A DNA stretch of 64,000 nucleotides from contig NZ_CP130558.2 in assembly GCF_030534315.2 (NCBI RefSeq), forward strand, positions 2,284,501 to 2,348,500, given 5' to 3'. The notes under the pieces are model-generated. The model was not told the origin of the DNA. It did not search any database and saw only the letters and a list, made by a program, of their open reading frames with translations. Positions 42,043-49,469 of this stretch are shown piece after piece (positions within the stretch are counted from its first letter, which is position 1; each line of letters starts with the position of its first letter). This DNA comes from Thermoanaerobacterium sp. CMT5567-10 (GTDB lineage: Bacteria; Bacillota; Thermoanaerobacteria; Thermoanaerobacterales; Thermoanaerobacteraceae). Position numbers and translations under genes: made by a program.

Positions 42043-42225
42043 ATGGCAAAGGTTATAAAAGAACACTATTATAAAAATGATTTTGTTGAGGAGAAAATAA
42101 AGTTATTAAAAAGTGAACTGGATAAGCATATCGTCGATAAGCCTAAAGCACTTGAAATAAGCCAAGAACTGGACAAGCTTATTGTAGAATATATGTCTAG
42201 TGATACAAAGAAAAGCTCAAAGTGA
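42043..42225 (+). CDS. Spo0E-like sporulation phosphatase
   Basis: A 60-residue member of the Spo0E-like family, small helical phosphatases that remove phosphate from Spo0A. The family motif SQELDKLIVEYM is exact. The start ATG 42043 is set by GGAGGGG at 42032-42038, which lies inside an upstream frame extension. It is placed behind a sigma-28-type promoter and 76 bases before flaG, so it should be made with the flagellar late genes. That would link motility to delay of sporulation. Confidence 0.85.
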   Translation: MAKVIKEHYYKNDFVEEKIKLLKSELDKHIVDKPKALEISQELDKLIVEYMSSDTKKSSK

Positions 42226-42231
42226 ATTCGC

Positions 42232-42258
42232 TAATTTTTTCAAATATTTTGCCGATAT
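42232..42258 (+). promoter_or_regulatory. Sigma-28 promoter of flaG-fliD
   Basis: TAAT (42232-42235), 15-base spacer, GCCGATAT (42251-42258). Confidence 0.75.
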
Positions 42259-42301
42259 AGAAAATAACGTACTAATGTAAATATTTTGGGAGGTATCATA
42301 T

Positions 42302-42631
42302 ATGATTCAAAGTATTTCGCTAGAAGGAGGAAAGGCAAAGTTCAATGACAGTTTATCGACAGACAATCTAAATGATGTAAAAAATATCTTGAAAAATCCA
42401 GTTGATGAAAAGTCTATCAAAGATGAGATCAATGACGTTAACAATAAGATAAAGACTAGCGATGGGACGTATTTTGAATTTTCTGTGCATAAGCCGACAA
42501 ATACAATAGTAGTGAAGATTATAGATAGTAAAACAGATCAAGTTATAGACGAAATACCGCCGGAAAAAATATTAGATTTAGTGGCGGGTTTGTGGAAAAT
42601 AGCAGGTTTATTTGTCGATAGAAAAATTTAG
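42302..42631 (+). CDS. flaG: Flagellar protein FlaG
   Basis: A 109-residue protein that affects filament length. The conserved C-terminal part is TYFEFSVHKPTNTIVVKIID, VIDEIPPEKILDLVAGLW. The start ATG 42302 follows GGGAGGT. It has a sigma-28 promoter of its own and leads into fliD 12 bases later. Confidence 0.92.
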   Translation: MIQSISLEGGKAKFNDSLSTDNLNDVKNILKNPVDEKSIKDEINDVNNKIKTSDGTYFEFSVHKPTNTIVVKIIDSKTDQVIDEIPPEKILDLVAGLWKIAGLFVDRKI

Positions 42632-42642
42632 GAGGTAATATT

Positions 42643-44190
42643 ATGGATCCTATTAGCTTGCAAAATTCTACTACAAGCAATTTACTGAGGATAAGCGGTC
42701 TTGCATCAGGTATCGATACGGATTCTATAGTGAAGCAGCTTATGACGGCTGCAAGCCAGCCACTTTATGAATTGGAACAGCAAAAGCAGTGGCTTCAGTG
42801 GCAGCAGGAAGATCTTCAGGACATAAATACAAAGCTTTTGTCCCTTAGGGATAACACTTTGTTTAAGATGAAACTGCAAGGGACGTATCTTGCAAAGACT
42901 GTTTCATCAAATACATCTATAGCGACAGCGACAGCGGGTGTAAATGCTGTCAATGGGACGTATACATTAAATGTTAATCAATTAGCAACAGGGGCAACTT
43001 CTGCCAGCACTTCTGCAATCGGTGCTTATACTAAAAACTCTGATGGCAGTATAACATATAAAACTTTAATTCTTTCAGGAACTACGTATACATTAAATTT
43101 AAATGGTAAGCAAATCACGCTTGGCAGTAGTGACAAGGATTGGACAATAAATGATATTGTTTCAGCAATTAATAGTGCCAATACTGGCAGCAATGCAACA
43201 GGTGTCAATGCGACTTATGATACAACTACAGACAGATTATTCTTAATAACAAATTCAACAGGGTCAAATGCAAAGATCGATTTTAGCGGGACAGATTCAA
43301 ATGCTCTTAACTTTTTAACGAATACATTGAAATTAAATACATCTACTGTCACTGGTACAGATGCTTCATTTTCTTTTAACGATGTAAACATGACTACATC
43401 TTCAAACAATGTCACAGTTGCAGGAATAAACATTAATCTTACAGGCAAAGGTTATACAACTCTCTCCGTTCAAACAGATACAGATACGATATACAACAGC
43501 ATAAAAAGTTTTGTTGATGCATATAATGATGTGATTACTCAGATAAATTCAAAGTTAACAGAGGAGAGGTATTATGATTATAAGCCTCTTACAGATGCGC
43601 AGAAAGAGCAGATGAATGACAATGACATTACACTGTGGCAGCAGAAGGCGAGAAGCGGTGATTTGAACGGCAATAGTACACTTACATCTATATATTATTC
43701 TTTGAGAAATGCCATATCAGGCACTGTGACTGCTTCTGACGGGACGAAGATGACTTTAAGCTCTATTGGGATAACTACTGGGCAGTGGTATGAAGGCGGT
43801 AAGCTCTACATAGATGATACGAAGCTTAAAGATGCAATACAAAAAAATCCGCAGGAAGTAATGGATTTATTTACGAAAATTGATTCTGCCACGGAATTAA
43901 ATGCGACACCTGGCTCCAGTCAAAATGACGGCATAGCAGCAAGGCTTTACTACATAGTGAATAATGGTATAAACTCTATCACACAGGAAGCTGGTGGGGG
44001 GCAATATCAACTATATGATAATAGCTTTATAGGACAACAGATTAATGATTTAAATCAGAGAATTTCAGATATGCAGGATCACCTAAATACGCTTGAGCAG
44101 CAGTATTATAATCAATTTACTCAATTAGAGACGTATATGGCACAGATGAATTCGCAGAGCCAGTGGTTAAGCCAACAACTTAGTGGCTAA
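42643..44190 (+). CDS. fliD: Flagellar filament cap protein FliD
   Basis: A 515-residue cap protein at the filament tip. The N-terminus (LRISGLASGIDTDSIVKQLM, then QKQWLQWQQEDLQDIN) and C-terminal helices (DLNQRISDMQDHLNTLEQQY, FTQLETYMAQMNSQSQWL) are diagnostic, with a Ser/Thr/Asn-rich central region. The start ATG 42643 follows AGGAGGTAA. It is followed by fliS. Confidence 0.95.
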   Translation: MDPISLQNSTTSNLLRISGLASGIDTDSIVKQLMTAASQPLYELEQQKQWLQWQQEDLQDINTKLLSLRDNTLFKMKLQGTYLAKTVSSNTSIATATAGVNAVNGTYTLNVNQLATGATSASTSAIGAYTKNSDGSITYKTLILSGTTYTLNLNGKQITLGSSDKDWTINDIVSAINSANTGSNATGVNATYDTTTDRLFLITNSTGSNAKIDFSGTDSNALNFLTNTLKLNTSTVTGTDASFSFNDVNMTTSSNNVTVAGININLTGKGYTTLSVQTDTDTIYNSIKSFVDAYNDVITQINSKLTEERYYDYKPLTDAQKEQMNDNDITLWQQKARSGDLNGNSTLTSIYYSLRNAISGTVTASDGTKMTLSSIGITTGQWYEGGKLYIDDTKLKDAIQKNPQEVMDLFTKIDSATELNATPGSSQNDGIAARLYYIVNNGINSITQEAGGGQYQLYDNSFIGQQINDLNQRISDMQDHLNTLEQQYYNQFTQLETYMAQMNSQSQWLSQQLSG

Positions 44191-44227
44191 TAAAGTTGAT
44201 GCAATAGGCAGGAAGGGGAATTGATAA

Positions 44228-44614
44228 ATGATTGATCCATACTTGGAATACAAACGGAATTCCATAATGACGGCAAGTCCGGAAGAGCTAGTTATGATGC
44301 TGTATAATGGCATTATCCGTTTTGTGAACGAAGCGAAACAGGCAATAGATGATAAGAATATCGAAGGAGCCCATAACAGCATAACAAGAGCACAGGATAT
44401 TGTATTGGAGCTTATGTCAACTCTTGATATGCAGTATGATATATCAAAGAATCTATATAGTATTTATGATTACATATCAAGAAGGCTTATAGAAGCAAAT
44501 TTAAAAAAAGATAAAGTTGCATTGGATGAAGTGGAATCATTAGTAAGCGACCTTAAAGATACGTGGGGAAAAGCGATGGATAAAGTTCGAGCAAAAGTTT
44601 ATTCAAAAGGTTGA
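44228..44614 (+). CDS. fliS: Flagellar export chaperone FliS
   Basis: A 128-residue helical chaperone for flagellin. Diagnostic segments are YLEYKRNSIMTASPEELVMM, LYNGIIRFVNEAKQAID and NSITRAQDIVLELMSTLD. The start ATG 44228 follows AGGAAGGGG. It is 37 bases after fliD in the same operon. Confidence 0.95.
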   Translation: MIDPYLEYKRNSIMTASPEELVMMLYNGIIRFVNEAKQAIDDKNIEGAHNSITRAQDIVLELMSTLDMQYDISKNLYSIYDYISRRLIEANLKKDKVALDEVESLVSDLKDTWGKAMDKVRAKVYSKG

Positions 44615-44620
44615 TAGAAT

Positions 44621-45088
44621 ATGATTAGTGATGTAAAAAAGCTTATAGAGTTAGCTGAAGATAAATTAAAATATCTAAATGACATGCTTTTATTAAATAA
44701 TGAGTTAAATAAAGCAATAAATTCCCAAAATCTTGATGATATAAAAAGCATATTGGGAAGAAAGCAAGACATTATAAATAATATTGATAAAATAGACAAG
44801 GAATTTATACCAATGTATAATTTATACAAAAAAGTAAATAGGATTGATAGCATTTTTAATACACCTAATAATAACACAGAAAAAAGCGTATTAAAAGGAA
44901 TATTAATTGAAATAAGGTCAACTCTCGAGAGGATAAAAGATGTAGAAGATAAAAATATTGAAGATATAAATAGTGCTTTTAAAAATCTTGAAGATAAGTT
45001 AAGCGACTTATCTAAAGGGAAAAAAGGATACATAGAATATTTAAAGTACTATACACCCGGCAGCTATTTTGTAGACAAAAAACGTTGA
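44621..45088 (+). CDS. FliT/FlgN-like flagellar chaperone
   Basis: A 155-residue helical, Lys- and Asp-rich protein with no strong family signature. The helix patterns (LIELAEDKLKYLNDML, ILGRKQDIINNIDKID) and its place just after fliS suit the FliT type. The start ATG 44621 lies seven bases after fliS. It ends the flaG-fliD-fliS operon; the next gene has its own promoter. Confidence 0.65.
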   Translation: MISDVKKLIELAEDKLKYLNDMLLLNNELNKAINSQNLDDIKSILGRKQDIINNIDKIDKEFIPMYNLYKKVNRIDSIFNTPNNNTEKSVLKGILIEIRSTLERIKDVEDKNIEDINSAFKNLEDKLSDLSKGKKGYIEYLKYYTPGSYFVDKKR

Positions 45089-45140
45089 GACATATATTTT
45101 TAGAGTAATATTTATACAATTTTAAAATTTTTTAAATTTA

Positions 45141-45169
45141 TTGATAAAAATATTTCTTGGTGGTATAAT
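45141..45169 (+). promoter_or_regulatory. Promoter of the zinc-ribbon gene
   Basis: TTGATA (45141-45146), 17-bp spacer, TATAAT (45164-45169) with an extended TGG before it. This looks like a strong promoter. A hairpin begins at once in the transcript (45173-45199). Confidence 0.82.
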
Positions 45170-45172
45170 ATT

Positions 45173-45199
45173 ACTGTATAGTCTATAGGACTGTACAGT
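45173..45199 (+). promoter_or_regulatory. Hairpin at the 5' end of the zinc-ribbon mRNA
   Basis: ACTGTA (45173-45178) pairs with TACAGT (45194-45199), and inner AGTC (45180-45183) with GACT (45189-45192). It could be an operator or an mRNA stabiliser. Confidence 0.45.
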
Positions 45200-45232
45200 A
45201 AATTAATAATCAAAGTGAGGGGATTATTTATT

Positions 45233-45427
45233 ATGTATCAAGACAAGACATTGGTCTGCAAAGACTGTGGAGCAGAGTTTGTGTGGACTGCCGGTGAACA
45301 AGAATTTTATGCACAAAAGGGTTTTCAAAACGCACCAGTAAGGTGCAAAGCATGTAGAGATGCTAAGAAGCAGAGGAACAATCAGTTTAACTCCAGAAGA
45401 GGAAGAGCTGCTGGAGCAAATAAGTAA
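45233..45427 (+). CDS. Small zinc-ribbon protein
   Basis: A 64-residue basic protein with two zinc-binding pairs (CKDCGAEF and CKACRDAKKQ) and an Arg/Asn-rich tail. The start ATG 45233 follows GAGGGGA. Small single-ribbon proteins of this kind occur widely in Clostridia without a known job; nucleic-acid binding is suggested by the basic tail. It forms its own unit with a strong promoter and a terminator. Confidence 0.8.
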   Translation: MYQDKTLVCKDCGAEFVWTAGEQEFYAQKGFQNAPVRCKACRDAKKQRNNQFNSRRGRAAGANK

Positions 45428-45461
45428 TCCCCTTCACTTGTAAGAAGTAAAGAGGATTATC

Positions 45462-45492
45462 AAGGGCATTCAATCGCGAATGCCCTTTAATC
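45462..45492 (+). terminator. Terminator of the zinc-ribbon gene
   Basis: AAGGGCATTC (45462-45471), loop AATCGC, GAATGCCCTT (45478-45487), then TAATCATTT. A 10-bp stem. Confidence 0.8.
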
Positions 45493-45553
45493 ATTTATAG
45501 AATTTTTTATAAAATCTTCCGCAAAAGATTATTTTGTAATATTAAAAAATATG

Positions 45554-45582
45554 TTGCAATATTATACATGTGATAGTATAAT
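45554..45582 (+). promoter_or_regulatory. Promoter of the amino acid ABC transporter operon
   Basis: TTGCAA (45554-45559), 17-bp spacer, TATAAT (45577-45582). Confidence 0.75.
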
Positions 45583-45619
45583 TATTAAGTAAATTATCCA
45601 TATAGCGGGAGGAGAAAGT

Positions 45620-46396
45620 ATGAAAAAAGTTCTAATCATATCATTATCGCTGATAGTTATGTTATCTATCATTTTAAGTGGATGCTCAAAACAATCTACA
45701 TTAAGCAGAGTCAAAAAATCGGGTGTCATTGTTATGGGCACAAGTGCGGATTTTCAACCATTTGAATTTCACAAACTTGTCAACGGAAAAGATACCATAA
45801 TGGGCTTTGATGTAGATTTGGCAAATGCTATTGCAAAAAAATTAGGCGTAAAGCTTGAAATAAAAGATATAGACTTTACAGGATTGATACCAGCACTTCA
45901 GAGCGGACAGATTGATATGGCTATTGCAGGCATGAATGCAACACCAGATAGAAAGAAGAACGTCGATTTCTCAGATGAATATTACAATTCAGAGCAGGTT
46001 TTAGTTGTCAAAAGCTCCAGTTCAATAAATAATCTAAAAGACTTAAATGGAAAGACTGTTGCGGTACAGCTAGGTACTACATCTGATGATGCAGCAAAGA
46101 AGATAAAAGGGATAAACTTAAATGAATTAAATCGCTTAGGTGATGCATTTCTTTCATTGGAAAATGGTAGAGTCGATGCAATATTGATGGAAAGTACAAT
46201 AGCAAATGCATATTTAAAAGAGTATAAGGACATGAAAATGCTACACATTAAAGAGATAAATGAAGCAGTACCCGGATATTCTGTTGCTGTCGCTAAGGGG
46301 AATCAAGATTTGGTAAATCAAATAAACAGTGTGATAAAAGAACTTAAAGATAGCGGTGAATATGACAAGATGTTGAACAAATGGATGGGAAAATAG
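45620..46396 (+). CDS. Polar amino acid ABC transporter, substrate-binding lipoprotein
   Basis: A 258-residue SBP family 3 protein. The lipobox is ILSGC near residue 22. Family features are KKSGVIVMGTSADFQPFEF, GFDVDLANAIAKKLGVKLEI, DFTGLIPALQSGQIDMAIAG and GKTVAVQLGTTSD. The start ATG 45620 follows GGGAGGAG. It captures an amino acid outside the membrane for the permease and ATPase encoded next. The exact amino acid cannot be deduced. Confidence 0.93.
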   Translation: MKKVLIISLSLIVMLSIILSGCSKQSTLSRVKKSGVIVMGTSADFQPFEFHKLVNGKDTIMGFDVDLANAIAKKLGVKLEIKDIDFTGLIPALQSGQIDMAIAGMNATPDRKKNVDFSDEYYNSEQVLVVKSSSSINNLKDLNGKTVAVQLGTTSDDAAKKIKGINLNELNRLGDAFLSLENGRVDAILMESTIANAYLKEYKDMKMLHIKEINEAVPGYSVAVAKGNQDLVNQINSVIKELKDSGEYDKMLNKWMGK

Positions 46397-46423
46397 ATCT
46401 CTTGAAAGGAGAAGAAATTATTA

Positions 46424-47086
46424 ATGAATCTTGATTTTTCAAGTATGCCACAATACACTCAGCTTTTTATAAATGGCATCATAATGACCATAGAGCTTAC
46501 ACTCATATCTGTTGCTATTGGTGCAGTATTGGGATTGATTGTAGCTTTGATGAAGATGTCCAGCGTGAAAGTGATTAGCTTTATCGGCTCAGCGTATGTA
46601 GAGATTATAAGAGGGACGCCTCTTCTGGTGCAGATACTTATAATATACAATGGATTGCCACAGTTTGGCATAAAATTTCCCGGATTTGTAGTAGGTATAA
46701 TAGCACTATCAATGAATAGTGCTGGATATGTTGCAGAGATTATCCGCTCAGGTATACAGGCAGTTGATCCAGGGCAGATGGAGGCATCTCGCTCACTTGG
46801 AATGTCTCACAGCATGGCTATGAGGTATGTCATAATTCCCCAGGCAATAAAAAACATACTGCCAGCCCTTGGCAACGAATTTGTCGTCATGTTAAAGGAG
46901 TCATCTATAGTATCTGTAATAGGCTTTGCAGATCTTACAAGACAAGCAGAAATAGTATCAAGTGTGACTTATAGGGCTTTTGAACCCCTTATAATAATAG
47001 CTGCTATATATTTCATAATGACACTTGTATTTTCAAGGCTATTAAGCAAGTTTGAAAGGAGGTTGAGGTCCGGTGATACGCGTTGA
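46424..47086 (+). CDS. Polar amino acid ABC transporter, permease
   Basis: A 220-residue HisM/GlnP-type membrane protein with about five TM helices. The ATPase-contact loop is [22 protein letters not shown], preceded by [20 protein letters not shown]. The start ATG 46424 follows AAAGGAG. Its 3' end overlaps the ATPase gene by 14 bases, indicating translational coupling. Confidence 0.95.
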   Translation: MNLDFSSMPQYTQLFINGIIMTIELTLISVAIGAVLGLIVALMKMSSVKVISFIGSAYVEIIRGTPLLVQILIIYNGLPQFGIKFPGFVVGIIALSMNSAGYVAEIIRSGIQAVDPGQMEASRSLGMSHSMAMRYVIIPQAIKNILPALGNEFVVMLKESSIVSVIGFADLTRQAEIVSSVTYRAFEPLIIIAAIYFIMTLVFSRLLSKFERRLRSGDTR

Positions 47087-47795
47087 TAACCTCCATAAAA
47101 ATTTTGGAAATTTAGAAGTGCTAAAAGGCGTTAGCTTGGAAGTGAAAAAGGGTGAAGTTTTGGTCATCATTGGCCCAAGTGGCTCCGGGAAAAGTACAAT
47201 ACTAAGATGTATAAATCTATTGGAAGAGCCTACAAAAGGCGATATATACATCGAAGGTGAAAAAATCAACGATAAAAAGGCTGATATAAACAAAATAAGG
47301 CAAAAGGTAGGTATGGTTTTTCAGCATTTCAACTTATTTCCAAATATGACAGCCATCGATAATATCACATTAGCGCCTGTAAAGGTAAAAAAGATGGATA
47401 AAAAAGATGCAGAAGATATTGCAATTAAGCTTCTAAAAAAAGTTGGACTTGAAGATAAAAGGGATTCTTATCCTATTAAGCTGTCAGGAGGTCAGAAGCA
47501 GAGGCTTGCCATCGCTAGGGCACTAGCTATGCAGCCTGATGTGATGCTGTTTGATGAACCAACATCGGCATTGGATCCAGAAATGGTAAAGGAAGTCTTA
47601 AATGTCATGAAGGAACTGGCTAATGAAGGAATGACCATGATTGTTGTAACACATGAGATGGGATTTGCAAGAGAAGTTGCTGATAGAGTTATATTTGTTG
47701 ATGACGGTGTAATTGTTGAGGAAGGAACACCAAAGGAAGTATTTGAAAATCCAAAGAGCCCTAGGACAAAAGAGTTTTTCAGCAAAATACTGTAA
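47073..47795 (+). CDS. Polar amino acid ABC transporter, ATP-binding protein
   Basis: A 240-residue GlnQ-type ATPase. Walker [10 protein letters not shown] near residue 32, Q-loop VFQHFNLFP, signature [15 protein letters not shown], Walker [15 protein letters not shown], then [14 protein letters not shown]. The start is GTG 47073, within the permease gene, after AAGGAGG. It ends the operon before a terminator. Confidence 0.96.
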   Translation: MIRVDNLHKNFGNLEVLKGVSLEVKKGEVLVIIGPSGSGKSTILRCINLLEEPTKGDIYIEGEKINDKKADINKIRQKVGMVFQHFNLFPNMTAIDNITLAPVKVKKMDKKDAEDIAIKLLKKVGLEDKRDSYPIKLSGGQKQRLAIARALAMQPDVMLFDEPTSALDPEMVKEVLNVMKELANEGMTMIVVTHEMGFAREVADRVIFVDDGVIVEEGTPKEVFENPKSPRTKEFFSKIL

Positions 47796-47803
47796 GTATC
47801 GCT

Positions 47804-47826
47804 GGGTGCATTGGCACCCTTTTTTA
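47804..47826 (+). terminator. Terminator of the ABC transporter operon
   Basis: GGGTGC-attg-GCACCC followed by seven T. Confidence 0.88.
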
Positions 47827-47884
47827 TTCAATTTCAATTGAAAATTATATTTTGCAAAATTCACAAAATATAATGGGAACTTAT

Positions 47885-47913
47885 GCAGGAATATTACTCT
47901 TTATGTAGAATTA
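47885..47913 (+). promoter_or_regulatory. Sigma-H promoter of hpf
   Basis: GCAGGAATA (47885-47893), 11-base spacer, GTAGAATTA (47905-47913). This is a full match to the Bacillus sigma-H consensus RnAGGAWWW-N11/12-RnnGAATWW. Confidence 0.8.
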
Positions 47914-47948
47914 TAATAATATAGACATGAAGAAAGGAGTTGTATCAT

Positions 47949-48488
47949 ATGAGGATAACAGTAAGCGGAAGAAATGGAATAATGATAACAGATGGGTTAA
48001 GAAATGCGGCATTGAAAAGCTTAAGCAAAATTGAGAAGTTTTTTACGGAAGACACAGAAGCGCGAGTAGTATTGAGCGTTCAAAAGAATAATCAGATTGC
48101 AGAGGTTACGATACCTTTTAAGGGAATGATATTTAGAGCTGAAGAAGTAAGTGATGATATGTATGCATCTATAGATAACGTTGTTGATAAGCTTGAAAAA
48201 CAAATACTCAAGTACAAGACGAAATTAAAAAATAATTTTGCTGTAGAATCGATTAGATTTGACGTTCAGCAAGATTACATAAAAAATGACTTATCAGAAG
48301 AAACTGAGTTTGAGGTAGTTAAGACAAAAAGATTTCCTGTAAAACCAATGTCTGTACAGGAAGCTATTCTGCAGATGAATCTTCTTGGTCATAATTTCTT
48401 TGTTTTTACAAATTCTGATACAGACGATTTTACAGTTGTGTATAAGAGAAAAGATGGCAAATATGGCTTGATAGAGCCGACAATGTGA
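47949..48488 (+). CDS. hpf: Ribosome hibernation promoting factor, long form
   Basis: A 179-residue protein that dimerises 70S ribosomes in stationary phase. The N-terminal domain (about 1-100) contains ITVSGRNGIMITDGLRNAAL and YASIDNVVDKLEKQILKYK; the C-terminal dimerisation domain (about 122-178) contains KRFPVKPMSVQEAILQMNLLGH and TVVYKRKDGKYGLIEP. The start ATG 47949 follows AAAGGAGT; an open-frame extension to 47940 overlaps that site. The sigma-H promoter upstream fits the known stationary-phase control of the gene in Bacillus. A strong terminator follows. Confidence 0.95.
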   Translation: MRITVSGRNGIMITDGLRNAALKSLSKIEKFFTEDTEARVVLSVQKNNQIAEVTIPFKGMIFRAEEVSDDMYASIDNVVDKLEKQILKYKTKLKNNFAVESIRFDVQQDYIKNDLSEETEFEVVKTKRFPVKPMSVQEAILQMNLLGHNFFVFTNSDTDDFTVVYKRKDGKYGLIEPTM

Positions 48489-48491
48489 GTA

Positions 48492-48530
48492 AAAATTTTG
48501 AGGGTTTTTTATAACCCTCAAAATTTTTTT
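48492..48530 (+). terminator. Terminator of hpf
   Basis: AAAATTTTGAGGGTT (48492-48506) pairs with AACCCTCAAAATTTT (48513-48527), 15 bp, then TTT. Confidence 0.85.
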
Positions 48531-48538
48531 ATGTAAAA

Positions 48539-48567
48539 GAAGGAAAATAGAATTTTTTGTAGAATAT
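48539..48567 (+). promoter_or_regulatory. Sigma-H promoter ahead of the unknown gene at 48615
   Basis: GAAGGAAAA (48539-48547), 11-base spacer, GTAGAATAT (48559-48567). A full match to the sigma-H consensus, right after the hpf terminator. Confidence 0.75.
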
Positions 48568-48614
48568 TATTCCTGTATGTGTAAAATGGATTGAATAAAT
48601 GGAGTGTGAGCACA

Positions 48615-49256
48615 TTGACTGAATTAACAAAAGAAGTTATCAATTCTATGGAAGAATTGATAAATAGGGTACAAAGCGTCATCTCAAGCAGAGTTGTTGC
48701 TGAAAATAATCAAATAGCTGAAATTCACGTTTTGGCTGATAATTCTAGAAATGCAAAACAAATTGCAAGGGATGTACAATCAGTATTGATGGCAGAATTT
48801 AAAGTGGATGTGAATTATAAAATAATAAGCGTTGCTCAGATTGAGACAAGCGGTAGGTTTTTTAACGATGAAAGAATTGCGTTTACAAATCTTACATTTG
48901 CCAATAATGGAGTAAATTTAGAAGCTACAGTGACTCTGACAAAAGGTTCAGAAATATATGAAGGTGTTTACAAAGGCGTCAACACTGAGAGAAATAGAAA
49001 TAGGATAATCGTTAATGCTACACTTGAATGCGTATCTAAAATACTTCCTGAAGATCACAATCTCATTTTAGAAGATGTTGATATATATTCTTTTGCCAAA
49101 AAGCGCATTGCAGTTGTCGCTGTCACACACGCTACACCTCAAAACGAAGAACTTCTTGTAGGTTCCAGCATTGTGAAAAAAGATGATGGGGAAGCGTTGA
49201 TAAAAGCGACATTAGACGCTTTAAACAGGCGTGTCATTTCAATACTTGATAATTAA
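48615..49256 (+). CDS. Unknown alpha/beta protein under sigma-H control
   Basis: A 213-residue cytosolic protein, not recognised. It begins with a helix (LTKEVINSMEELINRVQSVI), then a beta-alpha-beta unit (NNQIAEIHVLADNSRNAKQ, IARDVQSVLMAEFKVDVNYK), and a second part with NRIIVNATLECVSKILPED and RIAVVAVTHATPQNEELLVG. The start is uncertain: TTG 48615 is placed about ten bases after GGAG; GTG 48606 is closer to that site. A perfect sigma-H promoter precedes it. It is expected in post-exponential cells; no partner can be named. Confidence 0.7.
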   Translation: MTELTKEVINSMEELINRVQSVISSRVVAENNQIAEIHVLADNSRNAKQIARDVQSVLMAEFKVDVNYKIISVAQIETSGRFFNDERIAFTNLTFANNGVNLEATVTLTKGSEIYEGVYKGVNTERNRNRIIVNATLECVSKILPEDHNLILEDVDIYSFAKKRIAVVAVTHATPQNEELLVGSSIVKKDDGEALIKATLDALNRRVISILDN

Positions 49257-49277
49257 ATAGCTTACTTTTTACCCAAA

Positions 49278-49338
49278 CCTTTATTAAGCGTAGCGTTTCG
49301 CCTGAAGCTTGAGAGCTGAGGAGCTTCTTTGGTAAAGG
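49278..49338 (+). promoter_or_regulatory. Structured leader ahead of the 27-residue peptide
   Basis: CCTTTA (49278-49283) pairs with TAAAGG (49333-49338), which holds part of the ribosome site AAAGGAGG. Inside are GAAGCT (49304-49309) with AGCTTC (49322-49327), and a smaller GCG/CGC stem (49288-49301). A three-way-junction shape that could hide or free the ribosome site. No known riboswitch class fits. Confidence 0.5.
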
Positions 49339-49349
49339 AGGGTTTCAGG

Positions 49350-49433
49350 ATGAAAAAAGCAACAATTATAAAAGTACTTCTTGGTTTATTGGCATTAGCA
49401 CTTGCTGGTGGTGCAAACTTAACATGGGGGTAA
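49350..49433 (+). CDS. 27-residue hydrophobic peptide
   Basis: An open frame of 27 codons from ATG 49350, with a very good ribosome site (AAAGGAGGG) eight bases upstream. It has a basic start (MKKATIIK), a hydrophobic core (VLLGLLALALAGG) and a short polar end (ANLTWG). It looks like a small secreted or membrane peptide or a pheromone precursor. It ends 37 bases before a membrane HD-GYP gene and is preceded by a structured leader. No known peptide family can be assigned. Confidence 0.65.
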   Translation: MKKATIIKVLLGLLALALAGGANLTWG

Positions 49434-49469
49434 TACAGGTTTGGGTATATTTTTATGGAGGATGATAAT

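Noticed and set aside
49278-49338. Leader of the 27-residue peptide as a known cyclic di-GMP riboswitch
   Set aside because: The conserved GEMM-I and GEMM-II core sequences are not present.
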